From NCBI RefSeq assembly GCF_018402495.1, contig NZ_JAGYIU010000005.1, positions 231,001 to 295,000 of the forward strand: a DNA stretch of 64,000 nt, in the 5' to 3' direction. The notes below the pieces were generated by a model, which had not been told where the DNA came from, made no database searches, and worked only from the letters and a program-made list of their open reading frames with translations. A program made the position numbers and the translations under genes. This DNA comes from Pseudoalteromonas sp. GTDB taxonomy: Bacteria > Pseudomonadota > Gammaproteobacteria > Enterobacterales > Alteromonadaceae. This document shows positions 1 to 8,483 of this stretch, piece by piece (the stretch's first letter is position 1; every line of letters begins with the position of its first letter).

Positions 1-479
1 CAATAGGTTATATCGATAGTAGTTTTGAAAATGTGATTGATACCAACCCTGATACCGGTGAAACATTTGATAAGTCAGACCGTTTTAGCGTCTCGAATAC
101 TCCTGATCTGACCTTTAATTTAAGTGCAACGTACCGTTTATACACAGATATGGGCGACTTTGTTATGAATGGTAATTACTATCACCGTGGTGATTACGCA
201 CTGTTCGAAGAAGATAGCCTCTTAACACAAGACGCCTACGGATTATTAAACGTTGGCGTTACTTGGTATAGCGTAGATGGCCATTGGACTGCGGGTATTT
301 ATGGTAAAAACTTAACCGATGAAGAATATATGATTGGAGGTTACCAGTTTGTAGCACCCGACCCGTCAGATCCAACCGACACCAGTAAATACACGCCAGG
401 CTTAGGTGGCGACAATACCCTGATCGGCTATTACGGTGATCCTCGCACGGTATCACTTGCTGTGGGCTATCGTTTTTAA
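1..479 (+). CDS. TonB-dependent outer-membrane receptor, C-terminal end (partial)
   Basis: The reading frame is already open at the left edge (frame of base 3), so only the last ~158 codons of the gene are here. The visible part is a run of alternating amphipathic strands with aromatic girdles and short turns, typical of the last barrel strands of a TonB-dependent receptor. It ends in Ala-Val-Gly-Tyr-Arg-Phe, with the terminal phenylalanine needed for outer-membrane insertion. A GTG near base 33 is internal and is not a start. The plug and substrate-determining parts are missing, so the ligand cannot be guessed. A response regulator follows 97 bases downstream on the same strand but looks unrelated. 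Confidence 0.85.
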   Translation, partial: IGYIDSSFENVIDTNPDTGETFDKSDRFSVSNTPDLTFNLSATYRLYTDMGDFVMNGNYYHRGDYALFEEDSLLTQDAYGLLNVGVTWYSVDGHWTAGIYGKNLTDEEYMIGGYQFVAPDPSDPTDTSKYTPGLGGDNTLIGYYGDPRTVSLAVGYRF

Positions 480-576
480 AATTGGTATTGCTAAGGTTTG
501 TCTGTTTATCCCCACAGACAAACCTTGTTTCACTTATCAAAATCACTTATAACTAAACACATGGAGAATATTTGGA

Positions 577-1239
577 ATGTCTTTTGCTGTGAATACCATA
601 ATTGCTGACGACCACCCGTTGTTTAGAAGTGCATTACGCCAAGCCGCAGCAACCTCAGTGCCTGAAGAGCACATAAAAGAAACCAGTGATATTGATGGAC
701 TGTTTGCACTACTCAAAGCACACCCTGAAATAGAACTTATTTTTTTAGACTTAACTATTCCTGGTGCGAATGGCCTACAAGCACTCTCGCAATTACGTAA
801 TCATTATCCTGATATTTTAGTGATCATGGTTTCAGCTAACGAAACAGCAACCATAATAAAACAAGCTATGAGCTTAGGCGCCGCAGGCTATATTCCAAAA
901 TCATCATCTTTGGATGTCATAAGCAAAGCCATTAGCCATGTGCTCAACGGCGATACCTGGTTACCACCAGACATTGACTTAACCGATGTGGTTGTTAATG
1001 ACGAACAGAGCAATTTTGCCCGCAACCTAGAAAAACTCACTCCACAGCAATACCGTGTACTCGCGATGATAGCCGACGGGCTTTTGAACAAACAAATTGC
1101 CTTTGAAATGTCGATTCAAGAAACCACCATAAAACAACATGTATCGGCCATTTTGCGAAAGCTTAATGTGTATAACCGTACCCAAGCAGGCATTTTGTTT
1201 AATCAGCTATCTCAAATAGGTAAAACCGAAGCTAGCTAA
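577..1239 (+). CDS. crbR: LuxR/NarL-type response regulator, CrbR-like
   Basis: A 220-residue two-domain response regulator. Residues 7-120 form a receiver with the acidic pair D11/D12, phospho-acceptor D58 (in FLDLTIPGANG) and K108. Residues ~148-212 form a LuxR-type helix-turn-helix (LTPQQYRVLAMIADG, then NKQIA and a TIKQHVSAILRKL recognition helix). The stop lies 15 bases from the end of the convergent transporter-fused hybrid kinase, its probable partner. In Vibrio and Pseudomonas such pairs (CrbS/CrbR, MxtR/ErdR) activate acetyl-CoA synthetase and acetate use. The exact ortholog name is inferred from family plus neighbour. A purine-rich GGAGAA stretch upstream of the ATG is a plausible ribosome site. 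Confidence 0.8.
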   Translation: MSFAVNTIIADDHPLFRSALRQAAATSVPEEHIKETSDIDGLFALLKAHPEIELIFLDLTIPGANGLQALSQLRNHYPDILVIMVSANETATIIKQAMSLGAAGYIPKSSSLDVISKAISHVLNGDTWLPPDIDLTDVVVNDEQSNFARNLEKLTPQQYRVLAMIADGLLNKQIAFEMSIQETTIKQHVSAILRKLNVYNRTQAGILFNQLSQIGKTEAS

Positions 1240-1254
1240 TATGGTGTACACACT

Positions 1255-4200
1255 CTAAGTTAGTCGTTTTATCATCCTTTTTAATGCCGGTGCTTTAAGT
1301 GGTTTATACAATAAAGGATAACCGGCATCGAGAACGCGCTCGCGTATTTGCTCATCATGGTTTGCAGTATTAACAATGGCGGGCAACGTCATTAATCCTG
1401 CTTGTTCAATCACCTCAAGCCCCGTTACACCATCATCCAATTGATAATCAACAATAAGTAGCTGCGGTAGTGTATTTACTGCTTTGAGTTGCTCAAGTTC
1501 AATTAAGTTGGTGGCGGTGGCAATTTCACATCCCCAGTTTTCAAGCAATTGTTTCAGTGCTTCAAGTACATTACGATCGTTATCGACCAACCAAATACAT
1601 AAACGTCCCAATTCAGTTTCTGGATTGGCAGGTACATGCGCCGTGGTTTGTGCTTTTAAACTAGGTTTGCATGGCATGGTTAAAGTAAATTGAGTGCCTT
1701 TATTAAGCTGAGAGCCCATTACCAAAGGAATATTTAATAAATCACAAATACGTTTGGTGATAGAAAGCCCCAATCCCAACCCCTCGGCGTTAGGTTTATC
1801 ACCCAACTGCTTAAATTCTTGATAAATACTCTGCTGATCACTGGTGGCAATACCTATCCCTGTATCTTCAATCACAAACGATACATGGTGTTCATCAAGT
1901 AAGACTTTTAAGCGTACTTCACCGTGCTCTGTGTAGCGTATGGCATTACTAAGTAAGTTTCGTAGTACACGCTTAAGTAATGCTTTGTCGGTATAAATTC
2001 GCGCATCGCACGACTCCAATATAAAACCGAGGCCTTTTTCTTGGGCTAGTGCTAAATAATCATTACGCAGTGGCTCTATTAAACTACTCACATTAAATTC
2101 CGTTAACTGCACTTTAAACGAACCTGAATCGAGTTTAGTTAACTCTAAAATACTCGAAAGTAGCTCTTCTGCACTTGCTAAGGAGTTTTTAATATTCATA
2201 GCTAGATCTTTAAGCTCAGTATCTTGGGCTTTTTCGTTCATTAACGAACAAAATAAACTTGCGGCATTAAATGGCTGCAATAAATCGTGACTCGCCGCTG
2301 CAAAAAAACGTGTTTTACTTACTGTTGCCTGCTCTGCTACTTGCTTAGCTTTGGAAAGCGCTTGGTTAGCCTGTGTTAATGCCGCAGTGCGAGTAGCCAC
2401 CTTCTCTTCAAGGCTTACATTTGCTTGTGTTAGCGCTTTTTGTTGTTTTACAAATTCACTTATGTCGGTGTAGGTCGTTACAAACCCACCGCCAGGTAAA
2501 GGGTTACCTTGCATTTCAAATACTCGGCCATCACTATGTGCACGTTGATATTTATACGCGCTGCCTTGTTTTAAGTAGGCTAAACGCTTATCGACTTCTG
2601 TATTAATATCCTCACCACGAAACAAGCCTCGCTCAGCATTAAAGCGAATAATATCAGCCACCGGTCGGCCAATATATAAAGCGCTACCAGGATAGTTAAA
2701 CATATGTTTATAGCCTTGATTCCATGCCACCAAACGCAACTCACTATCTACTACGCTAATACCTTGTTGAATGTTTTCAATGGTAGATTGCAGTAAATCG
2801 CGATTAAATTTGAGTACTTGGCTGGCCTCATCAACAAACTCAGCAACTTGCTCTAAAGGCTGACGTTGCTCGTTTTTAGCTACATCCAAAATTAGCCGTG
2901 CTGATGCGCCACCTATAACCGCTGACATCTCTCGTTCTACAAGCAACTCAAGCTCAGCATTGGCGATACGCTTCCATTGACTTTTATCATGCGGAAAATA
3001 ATGCTGCACTAAAGAGTGGCTCGCTTCTTTTTCAGCAAAACGCTGCAATAACGCGCCTAAATCTTCAAAGTTTAATGGCTGTAATGCAGTGTTTAGGCGG
3101 GAGTCATTTAACTGTGAGATAAACTTATTACTTTGCAACCGCTCAGCAAGCGTTGCTCGGCTAAAAAACGGTACTAGCAAATACACCAATGTATTAGCGC
3201 CTAATGACAATAATAGTGATTGGCTAATACTTTCTAAATTCAATGAAAATAAATTAGTGGGTGCCAACCAAGCTACTTGCCATGGCCCTTCTATTAACCA
3301 ACTACTTTGACTCCCAAAACCACTGGCTAAATTAGGTAGCAGTAAAGTATAACCCCAAATTACAAAGCCACTTAAAATACCGAGCTGTGCACCACGACAC
3401 GATGCGTGGCGCCACCATAAACCAATAATCATCGCAGGAGCAAATTGCGCAACTAAGGTAAACGACATAAGCCCTACGGTTGCAAGTGTGGTGGTTTCTG
3501 CAAGCACTCTATGAGTGAAATAGCTGAGTAATAAAATAAGTACAATTACAATTTTACGCGCATGCAATAAGTTGTTTTTATCCAAGCCTCGACTGCTTGA
3601 CGTTAACTGAGAACGTCGCAAAATAAACTGATTAATAAAGTCGTTTGTTATCATTACCGACAACACTATTGCCGACACAATCACCATACTGGTCGCCGCT
3701 GAAAAGCCACCTAAAAAGGCAAGTAAAGTAACCACGCCATTATCTGCAGCCATTGGCAGCGCTAATACGAAGGTATCTTGACCAACGCTACTATCACTAA
3801 AATAAACAAGTCCAGCGTAAGCTATAGGTAAAATAAATAAGTTGATCAGTAATAAATACAACGGAAACAACCAGCGAGCGGTTGCCAGTTCATTATTATT
3901 ATTGTTTTCAATAAAACTCATATGAAATTGGCGAGGTAAGCACAATGTAGCGAGTATTCCCAACAAGGTATGTGCAACATAGACATAAACGGGGCTTTGA
4001 GTCGCGGCAACTTGTGTTGGTATGTTTAGCGCTTGCGCCTGTTCATACAAAGCAATAGGGCTATCAAATATAGAAAAACACACATACAAGCCCACCGCAA
4101 TAAAGGCAAGTAATTTAACAATTGATTCAAAGGCAATACTGGCAATTAACCCGGGGTTATGTTCACTGGGCTTGAGCCTGCGAGCGCCAAATAAAATAGC

Positions 4201-4704
4201 AAATAAAGCCAGTAATAACGTAATATAAAACGTACTATCTGCCCATACTTGGTTACTTTGTGTCGGAGCTCGGTCGGTGAGTAAATTAATACTTTGTGCG
4301 GTCGCACTAAGTTGTAAAGAAATATACGGTACAATTGCTATCACTGAAATAAGTGAGATAAGCCCTGATAAACTCGACGACTGCCCATAACGAGTGGCAA
4401 TAAAGTCAGCCATAGAAGTAAGCTTTTGCTGTCGACAAATATGCGCAATACGACAATACAGCTGCCAGCCAAAAATAAATAATATAATAGTGCCCGCATA
4501 GGTAGGTGCCAACCACCAGCCATTACTAGCCGCTTGTGCCGTGGTGCCGTAAAAAGCCCATGAGGTACAATAAACACCCAATGACAGCCCATAGGTTAAA
4601 CCTTTGAAAGGAAGCACCTTACGTCTATCCGCCCAGCCCGCAACTGCAAATAATATCCCTAGATACACCACAGCAATAAGGCTAATAAACCAAATTGAAA
4701 ACAT
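1255..4704 (-). CDS. crbS: Sodium/solute symporter-fused hybrid sensor histidine kinase, CrbS-like
   Basis: An 1149-residue inner-membrane protein. Residues ~1-510 are a 12-13 helix SLC5 (sodium:solute symporter) module. A linker follows, then a PAS domain (~residues 640-750, with VDSELRLVAWNQGY) and a short coiled coil. The HisKA box has the phospho-accepting His in AASHDLLQPFNAA. The HATPase domain shows N (LLSNAIRYTEHG), G1 (EDTGIGI) and G2 (GLGLGLSI) boxes. A C-terminal receiver (~1025-1149) carries LLIVDYQLDDG. This order is that of CrbS/CbrA-type kinases. The transporter module is thought to sense or couple solute flux, and output goes to the adjacent response regulator. The intergenic region upstream holds a putative Fur-repressed RNA on the other strand. 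Confidence 0.85.
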   Translation of the reverse strand: MFSIWFISLIAVVYLGILFAVAGWADRRKVLPFKGLTYGLSLGVYCTSWAFYGTTAQAASNGWWLAPTYAGTIILFIFGWQLYCRIAHICRQQKLTSMADFIATRYGQSSSLSGLISLISVIAIVPYISLQLSATAQSINLLTDRAPTQSNQVWADSTFYITLLLALFAILFGARRLKPSEHNPGLIASIAFESIVKLLAFIAVGLYVCFSIFDSPIALYEQAQALNIPTQVAATQSPVYVYVAHTLLGILATLCLPRQFHMSFIENNNNNELATARWLFPLYLLLINLFILPIAYAGLVYFSDSSVGQDTFVLALPMAADNGVVTLLAFLGGFSAATSMVIVSAIVLSVMITNDFINQFILRRSQLTSSSRGLDKNNLLHARKIVIVLILLLSYFTHRVLAETTTLATVGLMSFTLVAQFAPAMIIGLWWRHASCRGAQLGILSGFVIWGYTLLLPNLASGFGSQSSWLIEGPWQVAWLAPTNLFSLNLESISQSLLLSLGANTLVYLLVPFFSRATLAERLQSNKFISQLNDSRLNTALQPLNFEDLGALLQRFAEKEASHSLVQHYFPHDKSQWKRIANAELELLVEREMSAVIGGASARLILDVAKNEQRQPLEQVAEFVDEASQVLKFNRDLLQSTIENIQQGISVVDSELRLVAWNQGYKHMFNYPGSALYIGRPVADIIRFNAERGLFRGEDINTEVDKRLAYLKQGSAYKYQRAHSDGRVFEMQGNPLPGGGFVTTYTDISEFVKQQKALTQANVSLEEKVATRTAALTQANQALSKAKQVAEQATVSKTRFFAAASHDLLQPFNAASLFCSLMNEKAQDTELKDLAMNIKNSLASAEELLSSILELTKLDSGSFKVQLTEFNVSSLIEPLRNDYLALAQEKGLGFILESCDARIYTDKALLKRVLRNLLSNAIRYTEHGEVRLKVLLDEHHVSFVIEDTGIGIATSDQQSIYQEFKQLGDKPNAEGLGLGLSITKRICDLLNIPLVMGSQLNKGTQFTLTMPCKPSLKAQTTAHVPANPETELGRLCIWLVDNDRNVLEALKQLLENWGCEIATATNLIELEQLKAVNTLPQLLIVDYQLDDGVTGLEVIEQAGLMTLPAIVNTANHDEQIRERVLDAGYPLLYKPLKAPALKRMIKRLT

Positions 4705-4832
4705 ATTTTTGTTCTTGTTATTATTTTTATAATACTTAACTTAGCATAAGGGGATGTGTAGCAAAAAGCAGCCCTTACTTTAGTGCTATAAATGAACAAA
4801 AAGTTAAAATAAGAATTATTTGCATTTAGGTA

Positions 4833-4868
4833 TTGACAGTTACTTAAATCTAATTGATAATCACTATC
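4833..4868 (+). promoter_or_regulatory. Sigma70 promoter overlapped by a Fur box
   Basis: TTGACA (4833-4838), a 17-base spacer and GATAAT (4856-4861) make a near-consensus promoter reading rightward. Bases 4850-4868 match the 19-bp Fur consensus at 14 of 19 positions and contain the inverted repeat TTGATA-N5-TATCAA. The Fur site covers the -10 and the probable start at about 4869, the classical geometry for iron repression. No protein gene lies downstream on this strand before a terminator. Confidence 0.75.
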
Positions 4869-5083
4869 AACAAGACGAGACATACTTCTTGTGACGGAAA
4901 AGTTCATTTGTTTCTCGACCCTGAAACAACGTGTAGCGCACGTTAACTGCTATGGAAACCTGTTATAAACCACAACGCCCCTTGCTGTTTATGACACGTT
5001 TCCGCCCTACTCATTTACTTGCTACATTGCTCATATCGGTGACGGTAGATATGAAACTAAAAAAGCCCTTACGGGCTTTTTTT
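4869..5083 (+). ncRNA. ryhB: Putative Fur-repressed small RNA, RyhB-like
   Basis: This is a 215-base unit between two leftward genes. It starts at the Fur-covered promoter and ends in an intrinsic terminator with seven Ts. No coding frame of note is present. Near the 3' end, bases 5024-5033 read ACATTGCTCA. As recalled, this is identical to the start of the conserved pairing core of E. coli RyhB, and it continues as TAT where RyhB has CAT. Short stems are visible at 4870-4892 and 4928-4944. Vibrio RyhB is of similar length (about 200 bases). RyhB RNAs lower synthesis of iron-using enzymes when Fur is inactive. Identity rests on promoter, core and terminator together. It could instead be another Fur-regulated RNA. 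Confidence 0.65.
5059..5083. terminator. Bidirectional intrinsic terminator
   Basis: The AAAAAAGCCC / GGGCTTTTTT stem has a four-base loop and a T run on either strand. It can end the RyhB-like RNA on the plus strand and the rbgA transcript on the minus strand. Confidence 0.85.
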
Positions 5084-5128
5084 ATGTCTGTAATTTAATG
5101 CGTAAGGCTTTAACCTACGCTTTAAAAA

Positions 5129-6073
5129 TTAACGGCGGTTTTTTCGTGCTCGCGCACGGCGTTGTTTTTTCTCTTCTTCTTTGGCTTGCTTTTTAGCCTC
5201 TGCTGCCGCGCGAAGTTCAGCCACCATTATTTCTTCCTCTTCACGCATGGCAGGTGTTTCCATGGTGATGCGACCAATAATGCCATCACGTAATTCATTA
5301 ATTAGAATTTCAGACATTTTATACGTATCAATTTGGTTGCCACCGCGAATGCAGCCACGCTTTTTACCCGCCATTTCAACAAACTCCCAATCGCTTTCTG
5401 GCAGCTCTTCTAATTTATAGCGCGCTTTTAATAACTCGGGGTAGGCATGCAATAAATATTCGGCGGTGTAACTAGCGACTTCTTCATATTCAAGTGCGGT
5501 ATCACGTATCGCACCTGTAGCACCTAAACGGTAGCCTGAGTTTTCATTTTCAACTTTTGGCCACAACATTCCAGGCGTATCGTAAAGCATAATGCCATCA
5601 TCAAGTTTAATACGCTGTTGCGCCTTAGTAACTGCAGGCTCATTCCCTGTTTTAGCCACTATACGCCCAGCAAGCACATTAATGAGCGTCGATTTACCTA
5701 CGTTAGGAATACCCATGATCATGGCTTTAATTTGCTTATCGGCACCTACTTTATGCGGCACTAACTTTTTACACAGTTCATTAATTCGATGCACTTCTGC
5801 GGCTTTATCGTTACCAAATGCAATGGCTTTTACGCCATTTTCTTGCTCAAAATAGTCTTTCCACGTTTGCGTCATTTTAGGATCAGCTAAATCGGCTTTA
5901 TTGAGAATTTTGATGACCGGCTTACCTTCACGTAAGGTAGCCACCATCGGGTTTTCGCTACTATAAGGAATGCGCGCATCTAGCACTTCAATGATCACAT
6001 CCATTTGTGGCATTATTTCTTTAATTTCATTTCGGGCTTTATTCATGTGCCCAGGGAACCACTGGATAGCCAT
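5129..6073 (-). CDS. rbgA: Ribosome biogenesis GTPase RbgA/YlqF
   Basis: A 314-residue circularly permuted GTPase. The G4 motif NKAD (~residue 58) precedes G1 GIPNVGKST (~120) and G3 DTPGM (~165), the diagnostic order of the YlqF/YawG family. The N-terminal AIQWFPGHM signature is present and the C-terminus is a Lys/Arg/Glu-rich tail. RbgA helps late maturation of the 50S subunit in Bacillus; the role in gammaproteobacteria is inferred. The start is supported by AGGAG just upstream. It is monocistronic between the terminator at 5059-5083 and a divergent yaeQ. Confidence 0.92.
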   Translation of the reverse strand: MAIQWFPGHMNKARNEIKEIMPQMDVIIEVLDARIPYSSENPMVATLREGKPVIKILNKADLADPKMTQTWKDYFEQENGVKAIAFGNDKAAEVHRINELCKKLVPHKVGADKQIKAMIMGIPNVGKSTLINVLAGRIVAKTGNEPAVTKAQQRIKLDDGIMLYDTPGMLWPKVENENSGYRLGATGAIRDTALEYEEVASYTAEYLLHAYPELLKARYKLEELPESDWEFVEMAGKKRGCIRGGNQIDTYKMSEILINELRDGIIGRITMETPAMREEEEIMVAELRAAAEAKKQAKEEEKKQRRARARKNRR

Positions 6074-6164
6074 TTTTAACTCCTAACATATAATTTGTAG
6101 CTATTTTAACTGGCAATTCATTTAATTGCGCTATACTGGCGCAAATTTTTTCAGATTAGACACT

Positions 6165-6701
6165 ATGGCTCTCAAATCTACCATCATGAAGGCGCAGTTA
6201 TCGCTTAGCGATATGGACCGTCACGTATACCAAGATTTTAATTTAACCTTGGCACAACACCCATCAGAGACTGAGCAACGCTTGATGATCCGCTTACTAG
6301 CGTTTGCACTTAATAGCTGTGATGGATTAGAGTTTACTAAAGGTTTGTGTGCTGATGATGAGCCGGAGCTTTGGCATATTAATTACAGTGAAGAAATAGA
6401 GCTGTGGATTGAGCTGGGGTTACCAGATGAAAAGCGCCTTAAAAAAGCCTGTAATAAAGCTAAAAAAGTAATTTTATATACCTATGGCGAGAATAACCAA
6501 GCTATTTGGTGGCAAAAGCATCAGCCTAAATTATACGAGTTTAAAAACTTAAGTATTTTTAGCCTTAATTATGCGGCCACTCAGCTATTAGCTGCGTTGG
6601 TTGATCGTAATATTAAATTGGCTATTACCATTCAAGATGGTGAAGTGTGGGTTAATACCGACACCACTAACATTGAGATAAAACCTCAGCAATTAATGTA
6701 A
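6165..6701 (+). CDS. yaeQ: YaeQ family protein
   Basis: A 178-residue cytoplasmic protein starting MALKSTIMKAQLSLSDMDR, the usual YaeQ beginning. An upstream in-frame TTG at 6126 would add 13 residues, but the ATG at 6165 matches the family and follows a TATACT -10 at 6132-6137 with a short leader. Family features include SETEQRLMIRLLAFAL, DEPELW and the K-KKV-LY--G segment. The YaeQ fold is related to the PD-(D/E)XK nuclease fold. A suggested link to transcription elongation (RfaH suppression) remains weakly supported. It is divergent from rbgA, and the hydrolase gene 29 bases downstream may be cotranscribed. Confidence 0.88.
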   Translation: MALKSTIMKAQLSLSDMDRHVYQDFNLTLAQHPSETEQRLMIRLLAFALNSCDGLEFTKGLCADDEPELWHINYSEEIELWIELGLPDEKRLKKACNKAKKVILYTYGENNQAIWWQKHQPKLYEFKNLSIFSLNYAATQLLAALVDRNIKLAITIQDGEVWVNTDTTNIEIKPQQLM

Positions 6702-6730
6702 TTTAGATTCAGAATAGTAAGTAGGCGCGT

Positions 6731-7336
6731 ATGAAAGTTAAACACGTTATTGTTTTGCATGGTTTGTATATGTCTGGCTTGGTGATGCGCCCGCTGTGTT
6801 CGCGTTTGGAAGAGTCGGGCGTTAAGGTTTTAAACCTAACCTACAATACGCGCGACCCTAATCGAGATGCTATTTTTTCGCAAATAGATGAATTTATTGG
6901 CAACGAGCCTTCTGCTTTAGTGTGTCACTCTATGGGGGGCTTAGTTGCTCGCGCCTATTTAGAGGCAAACTCAGCGCCAAGTCATCATGTTGAAAAGGTA
7001 ATCACCTTAGGAACGCCACATACTGGCAGCCATATTGCTGAAAAAATGCAGCAAAAAGGGTTCGAGCTATTATTAAAAAATAGCGTTGAGTTTTTACTCT
7101 CTAAGAATGGTGATTGGCCTTTTAAAGCCAAGCTATATAGCATTGCGGGCGATCTACCGATTGGCTTAATGCCACTCATTGTAAAAGGCAGCCGCTCTGA
7201 TGGCACTGTGTTATTAGATGAGACTAAGCTCAGAGGTATGGCTGAACACAAGGTGTTTCATTTAAGCCATACCAGTATGATTTACTCACGCCAGGTCGTT
7301 AACTATATTCTTGAACGCTTGAATGAGGATGTTTAG
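6731..7336 (+). CDS. Alpha/beta-hydrolase, lipase-like esterase
   Basis: A 201-residue single-domain hydrolase. The oxyanion-hole motif LHG (residues 9-11) is followed by the nucleophile elbow CHSMGG with Ser67. An acidic residue in RSDGTVLLDET and His in LSHTSM plausibly complete the triad. The LGTPHTGSH segment is typical of PGAP1/lipase-like cytosolic hydrolases. There is no signal peptide. The substrate is unknown. It probably shares a transcript with yaeQ and overlaps the convergent small membrane gene by four bases at the stop codons. Confidence 0.75.
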   Translation: MKVKHVIVLHGLYMSGLVMRPLCSRLEESGVKVLNLTYNTRDPNRDAIFSQIDEFIGNEPSALVCHSMGGLVARAYLEANSAPSHHVEKVITLGTPHTGSHIAEKMQQKGFELLLKNSVEFLLSKNGDWPFKAKLYSIAGDLPIGLMPLIVKGSRSDGTVLLDETKLRGMAEHKVFHLSHTSMIYSRQVVNYILERLNEDV

Positions 7337-7542
7337 TCTTCTGCCGCGGCAGCCAATTTATAGCTAACTACAAATATAATACCGAGCACTAGGGGCATAG
7401 GCGCTGCAATATAGCCAAAAGTATCAAAGTTAGCGAAACTTGCGCCTGCCAAGTGTGCAACTAATCCAACGACAAACGCGACCAATGCAATACCAATACT
7501 AATTAGCTCTGCTTTATTTTGTTTGTTTGTTTTTGCATCCAT
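7333..7542 (-). CDS. Small two-helix membrane protein, unknown function
   Basis: A 69-residue protein with a charged N-terminus (MDAKTNKQNKAE), then two hydrophobic helices at ~14-33 and ~45-65, ending AAAAED. TAGGAGAAA lies just upstream of the ATG and supports translation. It overlaps the convergent hydrolase gene by four bases. No family is recognised. It is more credible than a chance frame because of its ribosome site and amphipathic layout. Confidence 0.65.
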   Translation of the reverse strand: MDAKTNKQNKAELISIGIALVAFVVGLVAHLAGASFANFDTFGYIAAPMPLVLGIIFVVSYKLAAAAED

Positions 7543-7822
7543 TGTATTTCTCCTAATAATGAGACTACCTTAAGTCTTAATAAAAATTTAGCTACTTTAT
7601 TAAGCGGGCCTAGGTAGATTATGCACTCACTACGAGTCTATTTTTTGACCTATATCAATAAATAAAACGGCGGCAGCCTTGAGGTTAATAAAACTTGTTT
7701 TAGATCATATTTTGCACTCACAAAATAAATAATTTCACTGCTCAAGGTAGTATTTTTATAAACACAACCCATATCTATTGAACAGCGTTAACTAACTTAT
7801 TTAAAAAGTCGCAGCTACGGTG

Positions 7823-7859
7823 ATAGCTTTTAGCTATGACACCAATATGTATAAACGAT
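7823..7859 (+). promoter_or_regulatory. OxyR-binding site upstream of dps
   Basis: The sequence is ATAG-N7-CTAT-N7-ATAT-N7-CGAT, with the inner T and A also conserved in each half. This follows the four-element OxyR consensus (ATAG-N7-CTAT twice, N7 apart) at 14 of 16 core bases with exact spacing. A TAATAC -10 at 7882-7887 sits downstream at a suitable distance. The rest of the 403-base gap 7543-7945 is AT-rich and shows no gene. Confidence 0.75.
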
Positions 7860-7945
7860 TTTATTAATACACCATCTTAGGTAATACTGATTGTATTGAA
7901 CAAGGTGTAAACAAATTCATAAAACGGTTATTTAAGGAGCAATAT

Positions 7946-8419
7946 ATGTCGCAAGTAAATGCAATTGGTTTAAACAGTACAAAAAGTGAAGATATTATTA
8001 AGTCACTAAATACATTATTAAGCAGCTATCAAATTCAATACATGAATGCGCGCGGTTTTCACTGGAATATTAAAGGCCGAAACTTTTTTGAATTACATTT
8101 AAAGTTTGAAGAAATCTATAACTTACTACTATTAAAAGTAGATGAAATTGCAGAGCGTATCTTAACGCTTGATGGAGCACCACTGCATGCGTTTTCAGAT
8201 TACTTAGAAGTAAGTGAAATTAAAGAAGCAAAAGGGATCAGCGATGGCGTAACCGCAGTAGAGAACTTACTTGCTGGATACAGCAGCTTAATTAAAATGC
8301 AGCGCGATATTCTTGCACAAGCCGCTGAAGCTGATGATGAAGGTACCGCGTCATTAATGAGTGACTACATTAAAGAGCAAGAAAAACTAGTGTGGATGTT
8401 AAAAGCCTACCTAGATTAA
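7946..8419 (+). CDS. dps: DNA-protecting ferritin-like protein Dps
   Basis: A 157-residue Dps/ferritin-like protein. The inter-subunit ferroxidase ligands are visible: His in GFHWNIKG (~residue 39), and His/Glu in ELHLKFEEIY together with the D/E cluster of KVDEIAERI. The family signature HWNIKGRNFFELHLKFEE is intact. Dps oxidises Fe(II) with peroxide, stores iron and shields DNA as a 12-mer in the cytoplasm. AAGGAG at 7934-7939 precedes the ATG. The 37-bp OxyR site upstream indicates peroxide induction, as in E. coli. It is monocistronic with its own terminator. Confidence 0.95.
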   Translation: MSQVNAIGLNSTKSEDIIKSLNTLLSSYQIQYMNARGFHWNIKGRNFFELHLKFEEIYNLLLLKVDEIAERILTLDGAPLHAFSDYLEVSEIKEAKGISDGVTAVENLLAGYSSLIKMQRDILAQAAEADDEGTASLMSDYIKEQEKLVWMLKAYLD

Positions 8420-8437
8420 GTTATTTTAAAAAATAGA

Positions 8438-8466
8438 AAGCCTCAGTTATTACTGAGGCTTTTTTG
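8438..8466 (+). terminator. Intrinsic terminator of dps
   Basis: The AAGCCTCAG / CTGAGGCTT stem with a short loop is followed by a T run. It lies 20 bases after the dps stop. Confidence 0.9.
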
Positions 8467-8483
8467 TAACAATCATTTACGGG

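Noticed and set aside
4659..4907. 82-codon frame upstream of the kinase gene on the minus strand
   Set aside because: It crosses the Fur-covered promoter and overlaps the kinase start, has no ribosome site and no protein-like pattern.
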